This document shows, one piece after another, positions 7,348 through 15,039 of a stretch of 18,775 nt of DNA. This DNA is from Ornithomonoglobus_A sp034090805 (lineage in GTDB: Bacteria; Bacillota; Clostridia; UBA1381), in the NCBI GenBank assembly GCA_034090805.1, contig JAXDRV010000070.1, positions 1 through 18,775 of the forward strand. The letters run 5' to 3'. Position 1 is the stretch's first letter. Each line of letters starts with the position of its first letter. Both the position numbers and the translations under genes were made by a program. The notes below the pieces were generated by a model, which did not search any database, was not told the DNA's origin, and worked only from the letters and a program-made list of their open reading frames with translations.

Positions 7348-9480
7348 TTATTTTACTGCACTGTTCACTACCGGTTTTATGCTTGACATATCCCATAAGA
7401 ATACCTTTACCTTACCGGCTGCCGGTGCCGATGATACATTGTCAAGCTCTATTGTTCCGTGATATTCGGCAATGTTTGATGCGTCAACAGTCTTTACGGA
7501 AACAAGCTTGTTGCTGTTATCATACACCGCTGCTATCATTGCAGCATTTGCGCTTCCGGCAGCATCCGCAAGACTTGCGTCCGCCGCAACATTGAGCTTT
7601 GAATTTGCAGAATCATACTTCATGTTTGAAATTGCAAGCGAATCGGTATTCGGGGCAAAGTCTGACCTTGTTCCCGTAATCTTGATATTATCTATTGTTA
7701 CGGCAGTATTTTTGATATACAATCCGACTTTACCGCTTGTGCGGCGAGGAGTTACATAATCACCATACGGTGCCGGACATTTAACTTGAGTACCATTCAA
7801 ATATATGGTAGGACAATTATTTGTATTTGTTATTGCTATCTTAAGGTTCATCTTCTGTGTTGCTTCGGCTGTGTTTATCTTATTTACTGTAGATGTAATT
7901 GTGTGAGTTCTGCCTGCATTATCTGCATTATACTTGTCGCTCTCCAGGATTTGATTTGTAATCTCTTCTCCTGCTGTATTTGTTCCTTTATTTGTATACA
8001 TCCTAACTCTGAATGCTGATTCGTAGTTCACTCCTCCGTCAACAACCTTTACACCGGTTGAATTATCAATCGCGCCTGTTATTTGTGACTCATCAAAATC
8101 GTATGCAAAGCCTACACAGTCATTGGCGGTCAGTTCGTTCGACGGGAACGTAACACCCAAGGTGTTTCCGAGAGTAATATCACATTCCATAGTTAAGTTC
8201 TGTGCATTAACATCCGCAAGCTCCTGTATATCAAAGATAAGATATCCGCCTTTTCCGTCTTTATTGTTTTCAGAAAGCTCCAACGCACCGTTCTTGACCT
8301 GTGCTTTTATGGTTCTGTGACTATAGCCCGTCTTGTTTCTGTACAACTCCCAACCCTCCGGCAGACTTCCGTCAGCCATGGCGTCAAAGTTTTCCTCATA
8401 AACAAAGCTGCGTGTTTCTTTATCTAAAATGCTAAATGCAAGTGTTGTACTGTAATCGCCGTATGTTACGCTTATTGTTCCTGTTCCGTCACCGTTATCG
8501 GTTCCTGTTATTGTTGATGATGCTGTAACATCCGTTTTCACATTGCCAAAACAGTCATACTCCGCAACAAGAACGTCAGCCTTTGCAGCCTCAAGCGATT
8601 CATAATTTGCGGTATGCTTTTTGAATGACGCTTTACATTCTGTTGCAGTCGGATAAGTAGCCGTTCCCGTAATCTTGATGTTGTCTATTGTTACGGCAGT
8701 ATCGTTTATAAACAATCCGATTTTTCCGCTTGTGCGGTCAGAAGTTACAATAGTACCGTGTGAACCTTCAATTAAACTCCCGTTCAAATATATTTGAGGC
8801 CGATAGTTTACATTTATTACGTCTATCTTAAGCTTCATCCTCTGCGAAGTTCCTGCTGTGTTTATCTTATCTTCATTAGATGTAATCGTAAGAGTTCTGT
8901 TTTCAGAGTTTTGATTACACTTTTCGCTCAACAGTTGTTGATTGGTAATATCTGCTCCTTTATTTGTATACATCCTGACTCTGTATGCGGTATTGTCCGG
9001 AACTCCTCCGTCAACAACCTTTACACCGTTTACATCCGTAATTTTTGCAGCGTCTATTTTCGACTCATCAAAAGCGTATGCAAAGCCTACAGAGCCCGTA
9101 TCACTATTATCACCCGTAATTCCTAAGCTGTTGCCGAGAGTGATATCACATTCCATAGTTAAGTTTAGAGAGTCAACATTCGCAAGTCCCGGTATATCAA
9201 ATATAAGATAACCTCTTGAATAATAATTGTTATCCGTTATCTCTAATGCACCGTTTCTGACCTCTGCCTTGATGGTTTTTTCTGCGTTGCCCGACTTGTT
9301 TCTGTACAGTGTCCAGCCCTCCGGCAAGCTTCCGTCAGCCATTGAATCAAAGTTTTCCGTATACGTAAAACTTCCGGTAGTAGTTGCTGCAGTGGTCTCG
9401 CCCTCTGCCGCAAATGCGGTACATGGACATATAGCCGCAGCCATACTTCCCGCAATTAAAAGAGATACAAATTTTTTCAT
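7348..9480 (-). CDS. Secreted non-catalytic protein with two lectin-like modules
   Basis: This 710-residue protein has a signal peptide (MKKFVSLLIAGSMAAAIC..., cleavage near AFA-AEG, residues 22-25), module B1 (37-273), an Ig-like linker (274-356), module B2 (357-604) and a C-terminal FN3-like domain (606-710) ending in KVFLWDMSSIKPVVNSAVK. There is no glycosidase domain, no sortase motif and no S-layer repeat. The layout equals the C-terminal 670 residues of the neighbouring glycosidase, so it looks like that enzyme without its catalytic half. The inferred role is binding of the same polysaccharide, or of the cell wall, outside the cell. AAGAAGGG lies five bases before the ATG. It starts 30 bp after the preceding gene and is surely co-transcribed with it. 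Substrate is unknown. Confidence 0.85.
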   Translation of the reverse strand: MKKFVSLLIAGSMAAAICPCTAFAAEGETTAATTTGSFTYTENFDSMADGSLPEGWTLYRNKSGNAEKTIKAEVRNGALEITDNNYYSRGYLIFDIPGLANVDSLNLTMECDITLGNSLGITGDNSDTGSVGFAYAFDESKIDAAKITDVNGVKVVDGGVPDNTAYRVRMYTNKGADITNQQLLSEKCNQNSENRTLTITSNEDKINTAGTSQRMKLKIDVINVNYRPQIYLNGSLIEGSHGTIVTSDRTSGKIGLFINDTAVTIDNIKITGTATYPTATECKASFKKHTANYESLEAAKADVLVAEYDCFGNVKTDVTASSTITGTDNGDGTGTISVTYGDYSTTLAFSILDKETRSFVYEENFDAMADGSLPEGWELYRNKTGYSHRTIKAQVKNGALELSENNKDGKGGYLIFDIQELADVNAQNLTMECDITLGNTLGVTFPSNELTANDCVGFAYDFDESQITGAIDNSTGVKVVDGGVNYESAFRVRMYTNKGTNTAGEEITNQILESDKYNADNAGRTHTITSTVNKINTAEATQKMNLKIAITNTNNCPTIYLNGTQVKCPAPYGDYVTPRRTSGKVGLYIKNTAVTIDNIKITGTRSDFAPNTDSLAISNMKYDSANSKLNVAADASLADAAGSANAAMIAAVYDNSNKLVSVKTVDASNIAEYHGTIELDNVSSAPAAGKVKVFLWDMSSIKPVVNSAVK
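7669..8412 (-). repeat. Locus-specific beta-sandwich module, copy B2
   Basis: This encodes residues 357-604 of the two-module protein. It is the most divergent copy, with small insertions near FPSNELTAND and NTAGEEITNQ, but keeps FDAMADGSLPEGWELYRN, LTMECDITLGN and TIDNIKITGT. Confidence 0.83.
8662..9372 (-). repeat. Locus-specific beta-sandwich module, copy B1
   Basis: This encodes residues 37-273 of the two-module protein. It contains the 81-nt tract (8911-8991) identical to copy A2, although flanking bases differ. Confidence 0.85.
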
Positions 9481-9510
9481 AAAAACCCTTCTTTCTTTAA
9501 ATTTTAATTT

Positions 9511-10869
9511 TTAATTATTAACATTTATCATAGGTGCTGTCGCCCTAAAACCGTTTGTTATGCTGTCAATGAAATACAATTTATAAGAATCGGGCATATC
9601 ATCACCTTCATACTCAAATGTAAATTCTGCCTCTTTATTTTCTTCCTTTGGCTCTAATGTTACGGTTTTATAATAAATACCCTTTCCGAACGGTACACCG
9701 CTTTTCATCGGGCATACAATCAGCACTGCCGAAGCTGTCTTTTTGGAATTGTTGCTCACCTTCATTCTTAAGCCGCCGGAAAAAGCCTCCGCTTGACTGA
9801 CGCTTATCAAATCAAAGTCGGCAACCTTTGTTGTAAGTGTTTTTGTAAATTCACCATATGAAACCGTTATGGTTATGTTTCCGTCAATATCCTCACTTGC
9901 GTCTATCTGTGCCTCCCCGGTAACATCCCTTTCCGGATTTCCGAAGCAATCGCACTCCGATACCATAACATCTGCCTTTGCATCCTCCGCATCGGCATAT
10001 TTCCCGTTAGGAGTTATAAAGCTTGCCTCATACGTCTTAATATCAGGTACTTTACCCTTTGCTGTAACAACGATATTATCTATTGTTACGGCAGTATCGT
10101 TGATATACAATCCGATTTTACCGCCTGTACGGTCGGGATCTACACGTGTACCCAATGAATTTTCAACTTTATTCCCGTTCAAATATATTTGAGGCTGATA
10201 GTTTATATCTATTACTTCTATCTTAAGCTTCATCTTCTGCGCAGTTCCTGCTGTGTTTATCTTATCTTCATTAGATGTAACCGTAACATTTCTGTAGAGA
10301 GAGCTTTTATTATACTTTTCGTTAAGCAGAATTTGCTTTGTTGTGCTTTCTCCCTTATTTGTAAACATCTTAACTCTGAATGAGGTTTCGTCAGGTACTC
10401 CTCCGTCAACAACCTTTACACCGTCTGCATCCGTAATTTTTGCAGCATCTATTTTTGACTCATCAAATGCGTATGCAAAGCCTACACAATCCGTATCTCT
10501 ATTATCACACTCAATTCCCAGACTGTTTCCCAGAGTGATATCACATTCCATAGTCAAGTTTTTGGAGTAAACATCTTGAAGACCCGGTATATCAAATATA
10601 AGATAACCCTTTGAATAATAATTGTTATCCGTAAGCTCCAAAGCGCCGTTTCTGACCTCTGCCTTGATGGTTTTTGCTGAGTTGCTCGACTTGTTTCTGT
10701 AAAGCGTCCAGCCCTCCGGCAGCTTTCCGTCCTCTATACTGTCAAAATCCTCCACATATGTGAATGATTTTTCAATAAGCTGCGTATCTTCCTCTGCGAA
10801 AGCTGCACCCGGCAGGAGTCCTGCCAGTGCGCTTATGATTATCATAACAGAAATTAATTTTTGTTTCAT
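9511..10869 (-). CDS. Secreted non-catalytic protein with one lectin-like module
   Basis: This 452-residue protein starts at 10869, where GGAGG precedes the ATG by seven bases and the first residues (MKQKLISVMIIISALAGLL) make a clear signal peptide ending near AAFA-EED. A frame open further upstream to 10950 lacks a ribosome site and would bury the signal peptide. One copy of the locus module occupies residues 35-270, followed by an Ig-like segment (275-350) and a C-terminal domain (352-452) that differs from that of the two larger proteins. No catalytic domain or cell-wall anchor is seen. It is the first of three consecutive secreted module proteins, 120 bp after the permease gene. Binding of the locus substrate is inferred. 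Confidence 0.85.
   Translation of the reverse strand: MKQKLISVMIIISALAGLLPGAAFAEEDTQLIEKSFTYVEDFDSIEDGKLPEGWTLYRNKSSNSAKTIKAEVRNGALELTDNNYYSKGYLIFDIPGLQDVYSKNLTMECDITLGNSLGIECDNRDTDCVGFAYAFDESKIDAAKITDADGVKVVDGGVPDETSFRVKMFTNKGESTTKQILLNEKYNKSSLYRNVTVTSNEDKINTAGTAQKMKLKIEVIDINYQPQIYLNGNKVENSLGTRVDPDRTGGKIGLYINDTAVTIDNIVVTAKGKVPDIKTYEASFITPNGKYADAEDAKADVMVSECDCFGNPERDVTGEAQIDASEDIDGNITITVSYGEFTKTLTTKVADFDLISVSQAEAFSGGLRMKVSNNSKKTASAVLIVCPMKSGVPFGKGIYYKTVTLEPKEENKEAEFTFEYEGDDMPDSYKLYFIDSITNGFRATAPMINVNN
10060..10767 (-). repeat. Locus-specific beta-sandwich module, copy C
   Basis: This encodes residues 35-270 of the single-module protein: FTYVEDFDSIEDGKLPEGW to VTIDNIVVTA. Five copies of this module exist in the window, all on the same strand within 7.4 kb. 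Confidence 0.84.
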
Positions 10870-10989
10870 TATATACCTCCGTGTTACCGCATTACTGCGG
10901 CACAAATTATAAAAATCTTCTTCAAAACCCGTTTGGAGAAAGAGAAGCAAGCAGGTCGCGCGAGATGCGCCGCTTATCTTTTTTCAAGC
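10870..10989 (-). other. Intergenic gap between importer and secreted genes
   Basis: The gap holds the ribosome site of the downstream gene, a small hairpin CCGCA-TTAC-TGCGG (10887-10900) just before it, a GC-rich short hairpin around 10957-10969, and a TATAAT on the minus strand (10906-10911) without a good -35. No U-rich terminator is seen, so read-through from the permease gene is likely; an extra weak promoter is possible. Confidence 0.45.
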
Positions 10990-11829
10990 TTATCCTTTCA
11001 TTGCTCCCGCCGACAATCCCGATACAAAGTGCTTGTTTGCAACAGTGTATGCAATAAGTACCGGCAGCAATGCGAGTACCGTTCCCGCAAACACAAGATT
11101 ATAGCTCGCCGCCGCTTCTCCCGACTGTGACAACGCTATAATACCCACAATTAACGGTCTTTGCTTTGGATCGCCGAGTGTGAATAACATCGGCAAAAGA
11201 TAATCATTCCAAGACCCCTGAAAGCCGAGTATTCCGATAGTAGCCAAAACCGGCTTTAAAAGCGGCATGATTATATGGAAGAACGTGCTGCAAAAGCCGC
11301 AGCCGTCAATCTCCGCCGCCTCCGTTATTCCCATAGGCAGCGAATAAACAAATCCTCGTACAAGGTAAATGTTTATTATGCTTACGGAAAAAATCTTTAC
11401 GAGCATTAGACCCGGAAGTGATTTCGGTACGTGCAGCACATTCAATATCTTAAGCAAAGGATATATCGTAAGCGAACCCATCTGGAAGAACATTGTTATA
11501 CTGAACAATGCAAGCCACATACTTTTGCCCCGAAACTTACCTACCGCAAAAACATATCCGCTCATTGCCGTTGTTATTATACCGCACGCAACAACTCCGA
11601 GCGTATAATATGTGCTGTTAAAGAGCATTCTCTTTATATCCAAAACATCGGAATTCCATACATCTGCATAGTTCTGCAGTGTCGGAGATTTTGGCAGCAA
11701 TGCTGCCGGGTTTGTTAAAATCTCTGCATTTGTTTTAAATGATGCCGATATTACAAACAGCAGGGGGAATATCGCTGCTAAGGCACATATACCCAAAACC
11801 AAATATATCGGTATATTTCTTTTTTTCAA
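10990..11829 (-). CDS. Carbohydrate ABC transporter permease, MalG-type (CUT1)
   Basis: This 279-residue inner-membrane protein has about six membrane segments and the EAA loop EAAEIDGCG (170-178), which docks with the ATPase. WNDYLLPML (about 207-215) is typical of MalG-type subunits. The start codon is TTG, not ATG: TTGAAAAAAAGA follows a GGAGGG whose upstream bases overlap the stop codon of the preceding gene. It pairs with the MalF-type gene 14 bp upstream to form the membrane channel for an oligosaccharide. No ATP-binding subunit is encoded in the window; in many Firmicutes a shared MsmK-like ATPase serves several such importers, which I infer here. Confidence 0.94.
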   Translation of the reverse strand: MKKRNIPIYLVLGICALAAIFPLLFVISASFKTNAEILTNPAALLPKSPTLQNYADVWNSDVLDIKRMLFNSTYYTLGVVACGIITTAMSGYVFAVGKFRGKSMWLALFSITMFFQMGSLTIYPLLKILNVLHVPKSLPGLMLVKIFSVSIINIYLVRGFVYSLPMGITEAAEIDGCGFCSTFFHIIMPLLKPVLATIGILGFQGSWNDYLLPMLFTLGDPKQRPLIVGIIALSQSGEAAASYNLVFAGTVLALLPVLIAYTVANKHFVSGLSAGAMKG

Positions 11830-11843
11830 GCCCTATTCCCTCC

Positions 11844-12788
11844 TTACACATCATTAAGCTTGTTGGAATACTTCATATAGCCCATTGTGATTACCGCCAA
11901 AATTACCGCCGTAACCAATGCCATTGCACATCCGTATCCGACATTTACCGTACCCGCCGCAAGACCGGGAGCATAGTTTTGGAATATATACGACTGAACC
12001 GAATGAGTCGCACCTCCCGGCGCACCGTTTGTCATGACAAGTATCATTTCGTTTATCTGCATTGTACCTACCAATGACAGCATAATGATTATTTGCAGCA
12101 CAGGCATAATCATCGGTATTGTGATTTTAAAGAAGCATTGCAGCGTTGTTGCACCGTCAATCTTTGCAGCCTCGTAAAGCTCTCCCGGAATGTTCGCCAG
12201 TGCCGATATAAAATACATAACATTTACACCGAACGAACGCCATATATCGGCAAGCACTATAACCGCCATTGCCGCAAGCTTTGATTTAAACCATTCTACC
12301 GGTGCACCGATTGCTCCGACACCCTTAAGCATAGCGTTTATAATACCGAAATGGCTGAACATATTTGAGAACACCAACGCAGTAAGCGCAATACTTATTA
12401 CATGAGGCATATAGTAAATGCCTCTGAATAAGCCTTTCAATTTTATTTTCTGATTAAGCAGTACAGCAAGTATCAATGCTATAGGCAGTTCAACCGGCAT
12501 CTTAATTATTGCATACAGAAACGTAGTTCCTAATGATTTCCAATATGTAGCATCACGGAAAAGTATCTTAAAGTTTTCCATACCCACAAATCTTGTGGAG
12601 ATCATATCATAATATGTCCACGCATGAGATACCGCCCACACAAGCGGGATTATCGTAAATACGCAAAAGCCGATAATCTGAGGAGAAAGCATGAGATAAC
12701 AGGCTCTCTCATTTTGCTTGTATCTTCTGCTGTATGTGATACGCTTATGTGTTACGGCTGCTTTCGTTTTATTTAATGCCACTTCCAT
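11844..12788 (-). CDS. Carbohydrate ABC transporter permease, MalF-type (CUT1)
   Basis: This 314-residue protein has a positively charged cytoplasmic N-terminus (about 30 residues), six predicted membrane segments, and the EAA loop EAAKIDGA at 206-213 followed by FFKITIPMIMPVL. The NPGGATHSV-like segment is here TNGAPGGATHSVQSYIF, usual for MalF/UgpA-type subunits. It starts nine bases after the binding-protein stop, behind AAGGTGG, so translation of the two is probably coupled. Its own stop TAA forms part of the next gene's ribosome site (TAAGGAGGG). Confidence 0.95.
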   Translation of the reverse strand: MEVALNKTKAAVTHKRITYSRRYKQNERACYLMLSPQIIGFCVFTIIPLVWAVSHAWTYYDMISTRFVGMENFKILFRDATYWKSLGTTFLYAIIKMPVELPIALILAVLLNQKIKLKGLFRGIYYMPHVISIALTALVFSNMFSHFGIINAMLKGVGAIGAPVEWFKSKLAAMAVIVLADIWRSFGVNVMYFISALANIPGELYEAAKIDGATTLQCFFKITIPMIMPVLQIIIMLSLVGTMQINEMILVMTNGAPGGATHSVQSYIFQNYAPGLAAGTVNVGYGCAMALVTAVILAVITMGYMKYSNKLNDV

Positions 12789-12797
12789 AGCACCACC

Positions 12798-14180
12798 TTA
12801 GTTTAATTTAGTGTTCCAATCCTTTTTGATAAGCTCGTTAAAGTCCTTATCAGGGTTGTTGTCATAATATGTTTTCATTCCTGCGTTATATCTTTCATTA
12901 AGATCCGCAATTGCATCGTCAATGCTTACATTGCCTGTGAATACATCCTCCATGACCACCTGGTTGACATTTCTCTGTCCCGTAAGCTCTACGCCTGCGC
13001 CGTCATAGCCGCCTGTGCTGATGTCTGTCAATGAGCTGAACTCATCCCAGCCCTTAAGACCTTCTGCGACAGACACACCCTCCGTTATGGACGACTTATA
13101 CGGTATGCCGTAGCCGTTTTCATAATTTTCCTTGTTAAGCTCGTCACTGTAAAGGAATTTTAAAATTTCAAGACAAGCTTCGTCTCCGAATTTCTCAACA
13201 GCCTTTGCGCTTATTGCATAACCGCCGCCCGCCGTCATAAACTGCTTATATTTGTTGTTCTTGTCCTCCACAGGATACGGAGCAACTCCCCAGTCGCATT
13301 TAGCCTTGAACTGCGAATTGAACACGCCGACATCGTATGAACCCGCAAACTTCATTCCGATATTTCTTTCTGCAAAGTATGCTCTTGCCATATCGTTATC
13401 CAAGCTCTCGCCGCCCGGGAATACGCTCCCGTCCTCCATCATGCCGCAATACATTTCAAGAATCGGCTTCAAGCCCGTAAAATCATACTTGCCTTCCGAA
13501 CAGTTAAAAAGTCCCATGCCAGTTGATGAATAAATAAGCTGAGTTACATCGGCCGAAACAAATGCACCCCATTTTTCCGGCATAATTATACCGTAATCCT
13601 CTTCTGCCGGGTTTGTCATCTTTTTAGCATATTCACGCATTTCCTCAAATGTTTCCGGAGGTGTCGGCTCTCCGTTTTCATCAACAATGCCATACTTTTT
13701 AAACATATCCTTGTTGTATACAAGACCGTATGTTATAACGTTGAACGGCAATGTGTAAACCTTTCCGTCATTGCCCTTAAATGCTGCCCTGTCATACATT
13801 TCAGGCGCATATGTACTCTCTATCCATTCCTTGCCTCCCTCTATATCTTCGATAGACATAATATTTCCTATTGTCCTGTTTTTTTCTATGTTTATCTGCG
13901 ATATAAAGTCAGGTCCCTGGTCGGAGGCATATGCCATCTCGGCAGCCTGCTGAATATCGCTTTCCTTTACGGTATACACAAGCTTAACCCCAAGGTCTTT
14001 TCCCTTTGTCTTATTGAACTCGTCAACCTTTTCATTCATAAATGCCTTGCTGTGCGAATTATGTGACCACACCTGCACCTCTTTAAGCGAGGAATCCGTT
14101 CCCGCACCGCAGCCGGCAAAAGCTGAGACTGCCATCACCGAAGCCGCCGCCAAACATATAATCTTTGTAAATTTTTTCAT
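12798..14180 (-). CDS. ABC sugar-binding lipoprotein (extracellular solute-binding protein family 1)
   Basis: This 460-residue lipoprotein captures the oligosaccharide outside the membrane and delivers it to the two downstream permeases. A lipoprotein signal ends in the lipobox FAGC with Cys24 as the lipidation site. The mature part has typical family features: EVQVWSHNSHSKAF near residue 34, DVTQLIYSSTG, a MKFAGSYDVGVF segment, TAGGGYAISAKA, and C-terminal NERYNAGMKTYYDNNPD. Length is normal. GGAGG lies eight bases before the ATG. As the first gene after a predicted promoter (14216-14244) with a conserved upstream site (14257-14289), it heads the transport-and-secretion operon. The sugar bound cannot be read from the sequence. 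Confidence 0.95.
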   Translation of the reverse strand: MKKFTKIICLAAASVMAVSAFAGCGAGTDSSLKEVQVWSHNSHSKAFMNEKVDEFNKTKGKDLGVKLVYTVKESDIQQAAEMAYASDQGPDFISQINIEKNRTIGNIMSIEDIEGGKEWIESTYAPEMYDRAAFKGNDGKVYTLPFNVITYGLVYNKDMFKKYGIVDENGEPTPPETFEEMREYAKKMTNPAEEDYGIIMPEKWGAFVSADVTQLIYSSTGMGLFNCSEGKYDFTGLKPILEMYCGMMEDGSVFPGGESLDNDMARAYFAERNIGMKFAGSYDVGVFNSQFKAKCDWGVAPYPVEDKNNKYKQFMTAGGGYAISAKAVEKFGDEACLEILKFLYSDELNKENYENGYGIPYKSSITEGVSVAEGLKGWDEFSSLTDISTGGYDGAGVELTGQRNVNQVVMEDVFTGNVSIDDAIADLNERYNAGMKTYYDNNPDKDFNELIKKDWNTKLN

Positions 14181-14215
14181 AAATTCATCCTCCTATGATT
14201 TATTTCTTTATAAAT

Positions 14216-14244
14216 ATTATACTACAGCTTTTTATTAATTTAAA
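14216..14244 (-). promoter_or_regulatory. Predicted promoter of the importer operon
   Basis: On the minus strand a perfect TATAAT (14216-14221) stands 17 bp from a poor -35, TTTAAA (14239-14244). The weak -35 with a conserved site just upstream suggests dependence on an activator. Confidence 0.6.
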
Positions 14245-14256
14245 TACTATTTTATA

Positions 14257-14289
14257 TCAACAGCTATGTTGATTATTTATCAACATTTC
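14257..14289 (-). promoter_or_regulatory. Conserved 33-bp upstream site, copy 1 (candidate activator site)
   Basis: On the plus strand it reads TCAACA, a 4-base gap, TGTTGA, a 7-base gap, TCAACATTTC. It matches 18470-18502 at 30 of 33 positions. It lies exactly 12 bp upstream of the predicted -35 box, as the other copy does. The response regulator encoded next door is the most natural binder (inference). Confidence 0.7.
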
Positions 14290-14305
14290 GGATGTGAAGA
14301 AAAAA

Positions 14306-14346
14306 ATACCATTCAAAAAATCCTCTCGGTTTTGAACGGTATTTTT
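14306..14346. terminator. Terminator after the two-component operon (works on both strands in form)
   Basis: A 13-bp stem (14306-14318 with 14330-14342, one G-T or A-C mismatch by strand) has A's before it and T's after it. On the minus strand it begins 15 bases after the response-regulator stop and is followed by a run of seven T's, so it closes the kinase-regulator transcript and insulates the importer promoter. Confidence 0.85.
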
Positions 14347-14361
14347 GCTTTATATCGCATG

Positions 14362-15036
14362 TTAGAATTTCAAATCAAAAAGCTGAACATTTTTCAGCTC
14401 CTGTATAAGCTCTTTCATATTCTTTTTGTTAAACTTATGCAGTATCTTATTAACCTGAGTTCTTATGGTTACTTCCTCAACATATCTTTGCTTCGCTATT
14501 TCCGAATAGCTTAACCCGTCATATATCATTCTTAAAATTTTATATTCCGAGGAAGTGAGCAGCGCTATCGAATGGAGCAGACTCATAGCCGAAAACTGCC
14601 TTTCCTTTACCGCCTTTGTTTCCTTTAACAGCTTCTGCGCTATGTAAGGATTTAAAGAGCTTTCTCCTTTATATGCTCTCCTGACGGAATCGGCAATAAT
14701 CTTATTTCCTGATGATTTTATAATATAGTCACAGGCTCCCGATGACAGCGCACGGAATATAAGGTCATCCTCCTCATGTATTGTGAGCATTATCACCTTG
14801 GCGTTCGGATTCTCTTCTATAATCATCTCAAGAACCTTTATGCCCTCATCATCCGTCTGCATCTGTATATCAAGCAGCGTCACATCCGGCTTCTTTTCAC
14901 GATACATCTCAATACACGTTTTCGGATCGCTTGCAGTGCCTACAACCTCTATGTCGTCCTCCTTATTAAGCAGCAGTTCAAAGTACTGACATAAATAATC
15001 CATATCATCGCATAACAAAACCTTTATCTTTTCCAT
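14362..15036 (-). CDS. Response regulator, NarL/FixJ type
   Basis: This 224-residue protein has a CheY-like receiver (about 1-120) with acidic pair Asp10-Asp11, phosphoacceptor Asp56 (TLLDIQMQ), Thr85 and Lys107, and a LuxR-type helix-turn-helix (about 160-207; LTSSEYKILRMIYDGLSYSEIA and VTIRTQVNKILHKF). Phosphorylation would switch its DNA binding. It starts three bases after the kinase stop, with its ribosome site inside the kinase gene, so the two are made together. Its operon lies between the two units that share the 33-bp upstream site, which makes it the leading candidate activator of both. The DNA target is inferred, not seen. Confidence 0.93.
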   Translation of the reverse strand: MEKIKVLLCDDMDYLCQYFELLLNKEDDIEVVGTASDPKTCIEMYREKKPDVTLLDIQMQTDDEGIKVLEMIIEENPNAKVIMLTIHEEDDLIFRALSSGACDYIIKSSGNKIIADSVRRAYKGESSLNPYIAQKLLKETKAVKERQFSAMSLLHSIALLTSSEYKILRMIYDGLSYSEIAKQRYVEEVTIRTQVNKILHKFNKKNMKELIQELKNVQLFDLKF

Positions 15037-15039
15037 TTC

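Noticed and set aside
3067..10869. Sortase (LPXTG) anchors or S-layer repeats on the secreted proteins
   Set aside because: The C-termini end in FN3-like or similar domains with no LPXTG, hydrophobic tail or SLH repeats.
14181..14305. Catabolite-repression (cre) site near the importer promoter
   Set aside because: No sequence close to the TGNAAACGNTTNCA pattern was found; only the shared 33-bp site stands out.
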